Program-made: the position numbers and the translations under genes
In this document: piece after piece, positions 47,312 to 57,114 of the stretch
How positions within the stretch are numbered: the stretch's first letter is position 1
Layout of the letters: each line of letters starts with the position of its first letter
Origin: Luscinia megarhynchos
Taxonomy: Eukaryota; Chordata; Aves; Passeriformes; Turdidae
DNA length: 64,000 nt
Reading direction: 5' to 3'
NCBI GenBank assembly: GCA_034336665.1
Contig: CM067590.1
Span: 3,071,748-3,135,747 of the forward strand
Notes under the pieces: model-generated
What the model was told of the DNA's origin: nothing
What the model saw: only the letters and a program-made list of their open reading frames with translations
Database searches by the model: none

Positions 47312-50300
47312 GTGAGTGTTCTGCTATGGCATAAATGATAGCATAGACAAGAAAAAATGAACAAATGGAGTTTTAAAAGGAGTCCTGAGATGAAATTGCC
47401 AATCTACAATTATTGCAGTGTTGGGGAGGGAGAAACAGCCCCAGGACTGCTCTTGTCTGCACAACTTCTATCACTTATGTTCTCTCCAACACCTTTACAG
47501 GGCGAGAATGCCGGTGACAGTTCCCTTCAAGCAGATCTCTCCAACCTTGTGATCTGGGCACACACTCATGGGACCATATGCAACCAGATCCCAGCCCTGG
47601 AGTTTATGCAGAACATGGGTCACATGAACAATGACAACGCTGTGCTGTGGATGTGCAAAGTTGGACATGCCTATCACTGGCACTGTGGGAAGTCACACAA
47701 CAGAGATGAAGAAGAGACTGAGGCTATAGGAAGGAGAAAGAGGTTCCTGTCTTCTGAGTCTTTGGCAAGGGAATCCAGCTTTGAGGAAAAGAGGCCCAAG
47801 CTGACCCCATCGTCTCTTGAGATGGATCAGGCAGATTCTGGGAGCCCAGCGTCGTGTGGCAGATCCCAGGGGGTCGCTGAGGACAAGGCTGACAGTGCCT
47901 ACACAAGGAATAACAAGCCCAGCGGGAGTCAAAATACCATAACATCAGGAAACATCAGGAAACCCATAACATCATTCTCTGCAGCAGAGCAGCACTTCTC
48001 AGTGTCTGGTAGAAGAGTCCAAACTGGAGAAGAGGACATGAAGTCCGAAAGTGACGACGACTTACAGATCATCTCTGATGAGGAGCAGTGTGAGGCAGAT
48101 GAAGACAACCAAGGAGACAGAATCAGCCAGGATAATGTGTCAGAGCCATCTGCTGAGGAGCTGCAGATGCCCCACTGCCAGAAGATAGCAAAGGACCAGC
48201 CAACAGCCTCACAAAGAGCTGCCTTTGCCGCCAGGGCAGAGCCACCCCTAGCCCGTGCCTACATTCTGCAGGCTCCTGCCAGCAACTCGGACGACCCAAG
48301 CAGGAACATCCTGAGGCTGGGTCCTGCTGCTGCTGCTGCAGGGTCCAAGGCTGAAATTTCTAGAGGAAGAAGCCTCCTGGGATCAGCAGCACCAAAGGTA
48401 TGTTTCAAATCCCTTCCTGTCCCCAGCACTGAAGCCAGGGCCCAGCTTGAATCACAGCCCTCAGTGATATTCTTTGAGCTCCAAGCCACTGCTGCTTTTC
48501 AGCAACATCTCCAGCTGAGCCCTCCAGAGTATGGCACTCCAAGAGCAGGCTCCAGTGGGGACAGTGCTGAAAATGTGGGTGAGGACAGTGAGACATCAGG
48601 ATCCAGGCAGACTCCTTGTTCTTCAGGCTTCCAGAGTCCAGAGAGATGTCCACCTGCAGCCTCAGGTGGAGGTAAGACAGTGTGGAGTTCTGTGCCTGCA
48701 GGGGTGTGGGGGTGTTCCATTAATCACTTTCCCAAAATATCCAAGAGGGGCGAAGTTCACATCACTTCAAAGATCTGTACTGCAGCATCTAAATAAATCT
48801 CTTGGATTTGGAGCACTCCTGTTTCTGCTCAAGGGGACTACGAACTCCCTGCCTAAAGGAATTCGTAGTTCTATAGGGAATGCCCTTCTCTGGGGTACCC
48901 AAAAGTGTTCTTGGCTGTGCCGCAGCCCCAACATCCCAGTTTGAATACTTTGGCTTTCCATTTTACCCAGTACCACCACACAGTATGTTTGCCATACTTG
49001 AAAGAGTCCCTGTAGGAAACTGAAGCCAGAGCAGGGAACTCTGGTCTCAAGAGAAAGAAACAAGAGGAAGTAACATGGATAAATTGTGGCCAAAGCTCTG
49101 GCTGCACCAAAGGCAGTGCCAAAACCTCCCAGCACTGGCAGTGGCAGTGGCAACAGAGCATCAGTCCTGCACAGGAGATGTAGGACTCCACACATTGCTT
49201 TAGTCCTTTCAAGAATAAAGGTTTTCATATGTGCTGTCCTGCAGCACAGGGGCCTGGGCATGTCCTTGAGAAGGACAGAGGTTGCTCAGGCAGCATTTGG
49301 GGTCTGCCAGGAATGTTCTTACAGCACCAGTGCTGCTCCTGAAAAGGCTTAGGGGTTGTTGTTCCTTGTGGAGCCATAACAACACAAACTGCCACAGTTG
49401 GGGTTTGGGAGCAGAATTTTACTTTTTTCATAACTGACATCAGGTGTGATCTGAAGGGACTGGGAATTCTTCTGGGAATGTCTGTGTAGTAGCTGTTTCT
49501 GCCAAGGTAACTGGCTCATGGCTCAGAGGAGGCTTCAGCATTATTGGTTCATGAGCTGTTCCTCTCTGCACCTGGAGCAGTCAGTACAAAGCACGCCAGA
49601 ACCCCAAACCAGAGGGACAGCCGTCAGAGTTTCAGGAGGACAACTAAGCCTGTGAAAAAAGAACCTAGTGCAAATAGGGGAATCTCTAGGTGTTGGCTCA
49701 TAAGCCCTTTTCCATCACCCTGTCCTCGGCCCTGGACGAGTCACAGGCGAGCAGATGGAGCTTTCCAGCAATCCAAAGAATTCATTTCTCATGCTACATC
49801 GAACTAGGTAGCTGTGGTATTGCCATGGCAACTTGGGAGAGATCCCAACTGCAATCCTGGCAATCCTTTAAACAAAATCGTAGTACACTTTTACTCACCT
49901 GTTTGCTCTCCCTCACCATCCACCCCAACCTTTGGTTCATGCTGTTATTTCATAGTGAGAGGGAAATTTCCCTGTATGGCAGTGAGCAGGGCTAGCTGCC
50001 AAGGAAAGGGAGCAGGAAGGAGCCCAACTTTTCCCTGTTGGGTTATGCTGGCTTGGGGAGAACACAGATATGACCCATAGTTGTAGGGGAAGGGAGAGTC
50101 CTGTCCTTTCTGAATGGCTTCCAGAAGACAGGTGGACACTAGCCTGTACATTCTTGTGTTTTACTGATCTTTGTGGGTTCTTGCTGTTCACAAAGCCGTG
50201 TCTTGTCTTTTAGATGCGCTGAAGAAGCAGGAGAAAAAGAAAAGCTACACCACTGAAGACATAAAAGTGTTCAAAGACTGGCTGAATTTGCACCACCCCT

Positions 50301-51061
50301 CTGAGACACGCAAGATCCACATGCTGCCTCCTGCAGACCTCGACCACTACCTGGTCTCGTTCTTCAGCTCTGCCAAGAAAAAGAATGGCATGGATTTTTC
50401 TGCCAATTCCTTAAACTTCTTCCAGCACAACATCGACCAGTACCTCAGGTTCCACGACTACCAGTACAACATATTGAGAGGGCCAGAGTTCAGGGCCTCT
50501 CAGGAAGCCTATAAATTAAAGCATTGGAGCCTGTGCCAAAAGGGGAAGGAGGAAAAGTGGAGTGTTGTGGAGAGCCTGACAGATGAAGATGTGGAAGACC
50601 TTCATAAGAAGGGAATTTTAAGCAAGGCACATCCTCACGGCTTGCTGCACCTCATGCTGACCAACCTCATTAGGGGGTTTGGGGCAAGCACCCATCACCA
50701 GCCTCACCAGCTGTACTGGGGACAGGTGGTGCTGAGGAAGACCAAAGGAGAGGTGGAGTACTTGGAGTGGAAGGATGATCTGAGCCCTGGGGGAAACGAA
50801 GGGGAGCTGAACCCACGGCTCTTTGCCAAGCCTGAGGATCCAGAGAACTGCCCAGTGGCCAGTTACAAGGAGTATGCCAGGAGGAGGCCTCTGGACATGC
50901 TGAGTGACAACCATCCTCTTTACCTGTCTCCCAAGTCACTGTGCTCCATCTGGGACAATGTGTGGTACAGCAAAAAGGCACTGACAAAAGCTAAAACTGA
51001 TAAAATCTTGAAAATTATTATGCAGGAAGTCGGAGGAGCCATAAGGAAGACCAGGAAATAG
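47309..51061 (+). CDS. KIAA1958-like protein with a Crypton-derived DUF3504 domain
   Basis: The ATG (47309-47311) is the last codon of a 5' exon, directly before a GTGAGT donor. A 189-nt intron follows, then exon 47501-48671 and exon 50214-51061 (TAG). Phases agree and give 673 aa, or 638 if the in-frame 48398-48502 segment is spliced. Residues 14-64 (LSNLVIWAHTHGTICNQIP to VGHAYHW) match the N-terminal domain of KIAA1958. The middle is acidic and disordered, with KKFL-free basic (GRRKR) and SUMO-interacting (LQII followed by SDEE, ~189-196) motifs. Residues ~392-673 resemble DUF3504, the domesticated Crypton tyrosine-recombinase fold: KVFKDWL, YWGQVVLRKTKGEVEYLEW, NPRLFAKPEDPENCPVASY, EYARRRPLDM, HPLYLSP. 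The catalytic Arg, HxxR and Tyr are not evident, so DNA binding rather than recombination is the likelier role (inference). It is not the KIAA1958 orthologue by position. I know no official symbol. Confidence 0.85.
47501..48671 (+). CDS. KIAA1958-like central coding exon
   Basis: It follows ACCTTTACAG and ends at the GTAAGA donor after GGTGGAG. It has 390 codons plus one base. It holds the N-terminal KIAA1958 domain and the acidic Ser/Glu-rich middle. The frame stays open past the donor, so the end rests on the splice signal and the phase match to 50214. Confidence 0.85.
48398..48502 (+). other. Possible 105-nt in-frame intron (exitron) in the KIAA1958-like gene
   Basis: The segment starts AAAG|GTATGT and ends CTGCTGCTTTTCAG. 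It is 105 nt long, has no stop codon and lies in phase 0. It can therefore be either spliced or translated without changing the downstream frame. Confidence 0.5.
50214..51061 (+). CDS. KIAA1958-like last coding exon, DUF3504 domain
   Basis: It follows GTCTTTTAG and begins by completing an Asp codon. It carries the whole recombinase-derived domain and ends GGAIRKTRK before TAG at 51059-51061. The C-terminal part of a true tyrosine recombinase is missing. Confidence 0.88.
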
Positions 51062-51775
51062 GAGTGTCCTTCAGCTTTGCCCCACTCCAAGGCTGCTCTG
51101 AAAAAGAATCCTGTCACAATATTTGGTGTAGGTTGAGAACAAAGGTTTTTCTGCTGGGCTTTACCTTGGCACTGAAGATACCTACAGATCTGCAGTGCCT
51201 TGGCTTTCAGTGAAATTCCTTTGTTGTTGTTTCTGTTACTGGAATTGATAATTCAGTGAGTTAATGAGAATCTTCAGTTTCACATTTGCCAAACAAGTTA
51301 ATGTTCTACTGCACAGTCAATGCTGTTAAAAACACCAGTGCTGATACGGATGGGGCTCTGGGGGGCGCTGAGCCTGGCCAGGAGCATCAGCTGCACCCAA
51401 ATTTTGGGGATGACACCCTACACAGCTCATCCTGGGGCACAGACCTGCGGGGAAGGATGAACAACATGAGGAGAGCACGATCCCAACCTCGTAGGAATAC
51501 TTCTGAAAAGTTTTAGGTCATTGCCCTTAGGGCAAGATTCATAGATTGAAGAAGTTACGGCTCTTTCAAGAAGTTACTTGAAGTGTCTGACAATGTTGAA
51601 AGGTTTTATGGTAAGTGGTTTCCCAGGAGTGCAAAACACTAGTTCACAAAGGCACTGGGAGTTGTGCTCAGCTCTGCTCAGCTGCCCCAGTGGTGTTTAG
51701 TGCCTGTTACAGCTCAGTCAGGTTTTGGTTGCATTGTTGACAGAGCCAAATAAAGTAACCTTTAATTCAGTCCTG
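51062..51775 (+). other. 3' UTR of the KIAA1958-like gene
   Basis: It runs from the stop to about 20 nt past AATAAA at 51749-51754. The sequence downstream is T/GT-rich (CCTGTGTCTGTGTCTG), as expected for a cleavage region. The end is estimated. Confidence 0.75.
51749..51754 (+). promoter_or_regulatory. Polyadenylation signal of the KIAA1958-like gene
   Basis: AATAAA in the context GCCAAATAAAGTAACC, about 690 nt after the stop, followed by a GT-rich element. Confidence 0.8.
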
Positions 51776-53064
51776 TGTCTGTGTCTGAATAGCAGGTGAT
51801 GCTTTCCTGGAACACTAGTGTGTTCCTTGTTGTGCTCAGTCTCCCCTACTCCCAGCCCAGTGGCACAGAAGGGCCCTTTGAAGCCCTGTGAGCCATCCCC
51901 ACAGTGTCAAACAATGCCTTGGGGATCAAGCTCTTTGCCAGAATTGGTCCCATGCAACCATCAAGAGGTAACTTAAGGACGTTTGAAGAGACATAAAACC
52001 AGACAAACTCCTGAGGTGTTGGAGGGTGTCTGCCGGCCTCCTCCTGTGCTTTGGAGCACCGGTGGCATCACCATGATACCACAACTGAGCAGCTGTCCCG
52101 AGGGTCCCGCCGGTCCCGGGTGACCCGGCTGCAGTCACACCTCTGGTCCCCGCTTCCCTCAGCCCCCAGACCACCCCGGGTCGGGCTCTTTCCTTCCCAT
52201 TGCTGGTCGGTTCCAGCTGGGAACGAGCTGCTGCTGACGGGAAGAACGGGTTGCACCATCTGCCCGCTCTGACCTGTCACAGCGCTGGGCACCTCCCGGC
52301 TCCCTGGGGCTCCACCGGGGGAACGAACCCCCGTGTCCGCACCGGGACCCCCTCGGCACGGGCGGAGCAGGGCCCGGGTCTCAGAGGGGTCAGTACTGGG
52401 ACCCCCGGGCAGCACTTGCAGAGTGGGGTCGGTACCGGGGTCCCGGAGTGCCCGTATCGGGGTCTCAGTGGGTCCGTACCGGGACCCGGTCAGCACTTGC
52501 AGACGGGATCGGTACCAGGGTTTCAGTGGATCCGTACCGGATCCCGGCTAGTACTTGCGGAGGGGTTCGGTAGTGGAGTCTCGGGGGATCCATACCGGGA
52601 CCCCGGTCAGCACACGGGGTCGGTACCGGGGTCCTGGCGGGCCGGTATCGGGGTGTCAGTGGATCCGTACCGGGCTCCCGTCAGTACTGCGCACGGGGTC
52701 GGTACCGGGGTCCCGGTGGGCCCGTACCAGGGTCTCAGTGGATCCCTACCGGGACCGCAGCCAGTACTTGCGCACGGGGTCGGTGCCGGGGTCCCGGCGG
52801 GTCGGTACCGGACCGCGCGGGCGCTGCCCGGGAGCCCCCTGGCGGGGGCGGGCGAACGGGCACAGACCGCAGCGCCGTTGGGGTCGAACGGGATTTTAAA
52901 TCCGTCCCGGTGCCGCCCCCACCCCGCGCAGCGACCCCTCCCACCGGCCCCGGTGCTCGCAGGCCCGTCCGGTGCGACCCCGGTGCTCCCCCAGCCCCGC
53001 ACCCCAACCGCGAGGGCTCCTCTGAAACACCGGAGCAAAACCAGTGGAGCAGGCGAGGAAAAGT
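51776..53064. other. Space between the convergent KIAA1958-like and MISP 3' ends
   Basis: A CpG-rich stretch from about 52050 to 53030 includes the second minisatellite (52330-52815). Open frames of 150-300 codons here follow from GC content and repetition. I see no exon. Confidence 0.6.
52330..52815 (+). repeat. Second GTACCGG minisatellite with units of about 54-81 bp
   Basis: Units start with GGGGTCGGTACCGGGGTC or variants at 52425, 52505, 52562, 52616, 52695 and 52776, giving lengths of 80, 57, 54, 79 and 81 bp. A partial copy lies upstream. A full unit has two or three GTACCGG-like cores plus TCAGTGGATCC and CAGTACTTGC. It shares the GGTACCGG core with the array at 42110-42970, but the spacers differ. 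Confidence 0.85.
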
Positions 53065-53083
53065 CGAGAGAGAGCAACAACTC

Positions 53084-53089
53084 TTTAAT
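53084..53089 (-). promoter_or_regulatory. MISP: MISP polyadenylation signal (ATTAAA type)
   Basis: TTTAAT on the plus strand reads ATTAAA on the MISP strand, in the context TTTATTAAAGAG. This is the commonest variant signal. Confidence 0.5.
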
Positions 53090-53109
53090 AAATTAGCAAA
53101 ATAAACAGC

Positions 53110-53153
53110 ATATATATATATATATGTATATATATGTATATATATTTATATTC
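53110..53153. repeat. (TA)n microsatellite
   Basis: A run of TA with GTATATATAT interruptions just beyond the MISP 3' end. Confidence 0.9.
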
Positions 53154-53633
53154 CATTGCTGCATCTCCATGGATCACAGGAGTTAAACCAATGTTGATTC
53201 CCAAGTCCCACGGTAACACTGATCCAGAGGCCTTAGTTCAGGTCCCCACAAGGCAACACTCAGCCTTGCAGTACTTAAAAACCTAAAACCACTGAGAAAT
53301 AAAACAGCTTTTTCGTAAGCCTGAGACACAGCTCCCGAGGGGCAAAGTGAATTACTGGGTGATTTCACCTGGCTGGCTCCAGGCACAAGTGATTAAAAAG
53401 ATACGGATCCAATTTTTTCCCTCTTAAGAAAAAAAAGTGTTCCTCCACCCCACAGGGAGGAGGAGGAAGAAGCAGATCTATTGCATGGGAGGATTATCAG
53501 TTTAACAATAAACCAGATTGATTTGCAGGGTTCACGTCTCCGATTGTTGCGACGGCCAAGGGTGGAACTGATCGAGTATTTAGGTCACACATCAGCTGAT
53601 GGTGAACAGGGCCAGCCCCCAGCCCGGGCTCCC

Positions 53634-53720
53634 TCAGTCCTCACCCCGGACGTACTCTCCAGCCTCCCAGCGCTGGGCCATGACGCTCTTGTGGCGAAAC
53701 ACTCGGGTGCTTTCCACCAC
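53634..53720 (-). CDS. MISP: MISP last coding exon
   Basis: 87 nt: [20 protein letters not shown] then GEYVRGED and TGA. The acceptor is GTCTCTGCAG. Confidence 0.92.
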   Translation of the reverse strand: [28 protein letters not shown]

Positions 53721-56700
53721 CTGCAGAGACCAGAACGTGCAGGATCTTTATAAAGAAGAGACTTTCATAATGATCTGGGGCAGAGCTGCCCCCCCTGCCA
53801 GCTCCTCAACCCTCTCTGCCTGACTCAGTGCCCACCCAAGTGACCATCCCTGTCCACCCCACAAGCCTGCAGGAGTGAGGGGAGCTGGGGAATGTGGGAG
53901 GTGTCAGGGCAGCTTGAGCAGAGTCCCCGTGTTCATGAAGGGCTTTACCTCTGTGTTGACCTTGTCAACTGGTTCAATGCCTGCGTACTGTGGAAAGAGG
54001 AAAACATGATTAGATAATGGCAGCCTGGCAGGGGAGGCGGCCAGATCTGGCTCCCAGCAGGGGCACAGGAGAGTCAAGAGAAATCAGCACATGCAGCCAA
54101 GCCCTGCCTGGGGTTGGGGGAACAGTCCAGGCCAAGATCCCCCACAGGAGGAAGCTGCTGCTCCTCTCCAGTCCCACCCAGTGCTGGCATCTCTGAACAG
54201 GAGGCGCTGCCTGGGGGGCTCACATGGCCCCTTGATGCAACCACCACCTGGTCTCCCACCAAGCTGAGCAGCTGGATCTCCAGCTCCAGGTGGGAGTCAG
54301 GAACAGCCACCTCCAGCCCCAGAGCCACCAGTCCTCCCCCAGGCTCAAGCCCCTCAACCACTTGGCACAAGCAGGGTGAGCATGTTCACCTTTCCATCCT
54401 CCTTCACCCTCCTCCTCCGCTCCTCGAAGGGGCTGGAATGCGACGAGTCAGGGGTGAGGGTCTCTGCACTGCCCTGGGAGGAACTGGTCACTCTCAGCGG
54501 GGTGAAGGATGAGATCAGCCCCAGGACCCCCGTCTGGTGTGAGGCAGGAGAAGAGGCAGGAGACCCGGACACTGAGTAGCTGCCACTGGCACCTGAGGCA
54601 GCTTTGAGAGAAAGAACATTTGGGGAGTCAGTGACCTCAGTTCCACTCCCAGGTGATGGAGATCCACAGGAGTGTCAGGCCCCTGCCCCAAACCTGCTCC
54701 ATAGCAGGTCCAGCAGGTTTGGTCATAGCCAGGACCCCATGCCTGGGCCCCAGCCAGGGATTGTAGGAACAAGGAGTAAAATGCATTAGCTGGGCCCTTC
54801 TGGGCCCTTGCAGCCCTGTTTGCTGCTGTAACATGACACAAACTCAGCGGGACCTGAGCAGCTCTGGAATCCTGCAGAGCCTTTCCCTCCTCAGCAGCAG
54901 TTCTGCTGACTCCAGTGTGCCGGTGTCAAGTTCTCCAGGACAACTTGCTACCAGCACACAGGAGTCCTTACAGGCACCCACCAAAGCATTTCTCTGCCAC
55001 TCTGTCCCTTACCAGAGCTGTGCCGAGAGCGGGAGCCCTCCTGGTGAACACCATCGCTGTAGGTGTCCATCAGCCGCCTCCGCTGCTGCTGGAGCTCCTC
55101 TTCCCTCTGCAAGTCACTCCGGATCTCCTCCTCGATCAGCGCCGATGTCTGGGGCTTCCACGTCCGCAGGCGGTACTGCTCCTCCCGGCCGTCCTCCCTC
55201 CGCAGCGGGCTCTGCGTCCCCATGTCCTCCACGAAGGACACCTTGGGCTTCCAGAAGGAGAGGGACAAGTACTCTCTGGGCAGGACAGCAGGGTTGGTGG
55301 GGCTCTGGGTGGAGCTGGGAAGCTTTCCTCCCCAGGAATCCTCGCTCCCCCATTTGCTGGCGCTGGCGGAAGCGTGCGGGGACACCGAGGGCTGCTCCCG
55401 GCTCCTCTCGCTGGCGGCGAAGCGCGGCTGGGACAGCTGGAAGTGGGCGATGCTCGCTGTGTAGCTGGGAGTGCTTCTCCCAGCCCCGGTGTCTTCTGCA
55501 GGGCTGGGGCTCGAGGGCTGCTCCACCACAAATTCTTTCACCCAGCTCCTCCTCTCCTCTGCCCGCTTCAGGGGAGGGGGCTTCTGCGGGGGGGTTTCCT
55601 CCTGCTCGAACACCCTCCTGCGCTCCTCCAGCTCCTGCTGTGTCCCCCTGTCATACGCCCCCAGCAGCCTCCCCTGCCTTTTCAGATCTTCCTCACGCTT
55701 CGTTTCCTGTTCAATTTCCCTCTGGACGTAAAGGGAAGCGCGGCCTCTGTCCTTCCCTTTCCTGCCTGGGCCGGGAGACGTGTGAATGTTGAGGACAGGC
55801 TTGGTCTGGATCTCCACCAGCTCGCTGCTGGAGGTCAGCCGCTGGATCCCCCTTTCCTTCCAGAGGTTCTCCTCCCTTTCCATGGCCATGCGGATCTCCC
55901 GCTCAATGGGTGTCTCGTTGCTGACCTTTGTCTCCTTGCCCAGCTCCCTGCTGCCGCTGAAGGTCTCGTTGGAGGTGCTTCCATCGCTGGCATAGCCCGC
56001 AGTGGCTTCGTTATACATCTCACCCAAGCCAGAGTCCAGGTCTTCTCTGGACCATGCTTTGGTCAGGACAGGTGTCTTCCCAACGGGACGTGACCTTTCT
56101 GCATGAGCCTTTCTGGGAGCATTAACCTCCTCCTTCTCGGGTGTCTTGTATGAGGACACACCATAAACCTCGTAAACACTCTTGTCTGTCCTGCTCTGGC
56201 TTGATGCACCAGCACTGCCATAGCCTCTCGTAGCCTTCGTGGCCATCTCAGGGCTGTACCACTCTTCCCTGGACACTTTTGTCACTGACTCTGGTCTTGG
56301 GGACATGGCCTGCTGCCCTGGGCTGAAAAAGGAGCCGGGGTTGGTCTTCTCCAGCATCAGGAACTGCTGCCGAGCCGCAGAGAAGTTGATCTGCTCTGTG
56401 TCAATATTCTCAGGGTCAACAGGTGTCACAGCCCTGCCTGGGGACGGTTTGTCAAAGCAGATTGCAAAGCTGGTGGGGACACTGCCCGTGTGCCTGCCTT
56501 CACCTTGGCTGCTCACACCGGTGCTGATGGAGCTCAGCTCGTCCACGGAGCTCCACCTCTCTGCGATGGTGGAGCTCTTCCTCATCACCTGGCTCCGGAT
56601 CACCTCTTTCCTCTCATCTTCGAGCTCCCTGGCTTTCTCAGGTGAGATGTTGGGTGGAGGGACCCTGTACAGGTCTTGCTCCTCATCATCGTAGAGCTTC

Positions 56701-56996
56701 GAGGGTTTCCTCTCGCCCTTGTAAGCCCGGAGGTCGTACAGGCTTCCTGATCTCACCACCTCCAGCTTGGACTCCCTGTCTGGGGACGGGGTCCAGACAT
56801 CTCTTCCACCCTCCAGGAAATACGAGGGTGACTGGGACCTTCTCTTCCAGCTGTAGCCATTTTCCACCCTCTGGGTGCTGTGCTGAGCAGAGCCAAACAC
56901 ATCATCATCGCTGCTGGCCCTCAGGTCTGCCAGTGAGTCGTGCCTGTGCGAGGCCTGGGGCAGCTGGAACACCAGGTGCCTGGTGACTCTGTCCAT
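53634..56996 (-). CDS. MISP: MISP, mitotic spindle positioning protein
   Basis: MISP (C19orf21, Caprice) binds and bundles actin and links astral microtubules to the cell cortex during mitosis. Four coding exons, 55013-56996, 54390-54601, 53949-53987 and 53634-53720, join in phase to 2322 nt (773 aa; human 679). The start is the ATG of MDRVTRH, which matches human MDRVTRY. The longer frame upstream begins only with GTG. Conserved blocks are VMRKSSTIAERW (~136-147), TEQINFSAARQQFLMLEKTN (~198-217), ETPIEREIRMAMEREENLWK (~361-380) and RASLYVQREIEQETKREEDL (~420-439). The ending, [32 protein letters not shown], resembles human YAGINPSDGINSEVLEAIRV and HKNAMAERWE. The protein is charged and Ser/Arg-rich with several Glu/Arg-rich helical stretches, and no membrane segment. 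It lies beside PALM in the same direction, as in human. Confidence 0.95.
53949..53987 (-). CDS. MISP: MISP 39-nt coding exon
   Basis: 13 codons, [13 protein letters not shown], between CTTTCCACAG and GTAAAG. Phase 0 at both ends. Confidence 0.92.
54390..54601 (-). CDS. MISP: MISP second coding exon in the window
   Basis: 212 nt encoding AASGASGSYSVSGSPASSPA and the Ser/Thr-rich region to RRRRVKEDGK. A second in-frame acceptor (CTGCCTCAG) lies 9 nt inside. I chose the upstream one because SSAASGASGSYSVS aligns without a gap to human SSQASGITGSYSVS. Confidence 0.88.
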
Positions 56997-57114
56997 CTCC
57001 TGGAAAGAGTCACCCCTGTGCCAGCCTTGGTGCAGACAGGAGCCGCTGCTCAGCTTCGAGGTCACCCTCAGAGTCCCAGTCCAGCAGAGGCCAAGGGTCT
57101 GGACCTGGCTGGCC
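55013..57114 (-). CDS. MISP: MISP large exon with the start codon
   Basis: The exon follows CCTGCTTGCAG and ends before GTAAGG. Its first 118 nt (57114-56997) are 5' UTR; coding starts at 56996 and runs 661 codons plus one base. Plus-strand open frames of up to 392 codons across it are antisense shadows. Confidence 0.9.

Larger units (their letters stand above)
53065..53633 (-). other. MISP: MISP 3' UTR
   Basis: It runs on the minus strand from the MISP stop to about 20 nt past ATTAAA at 53084-53089. The UTR contains the (TA)n tract. The end is estimated from the signal. Confidence 0.6.

Noticed and set aside
54833..56093. Plus-strand open frames of 319 and 392 codons antisense to MISP
   Set aside because: They mirror the codon pattern of MISP, show low-complexity Pro/Ser/Leu content and lack splice or start signals.
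57000..57065. Upstream MISP start (TSKLSSG...)
   Set aside because: The apparent start codon is GTG; the ATG at 56996 gives MDRVTRH, matching the human start.
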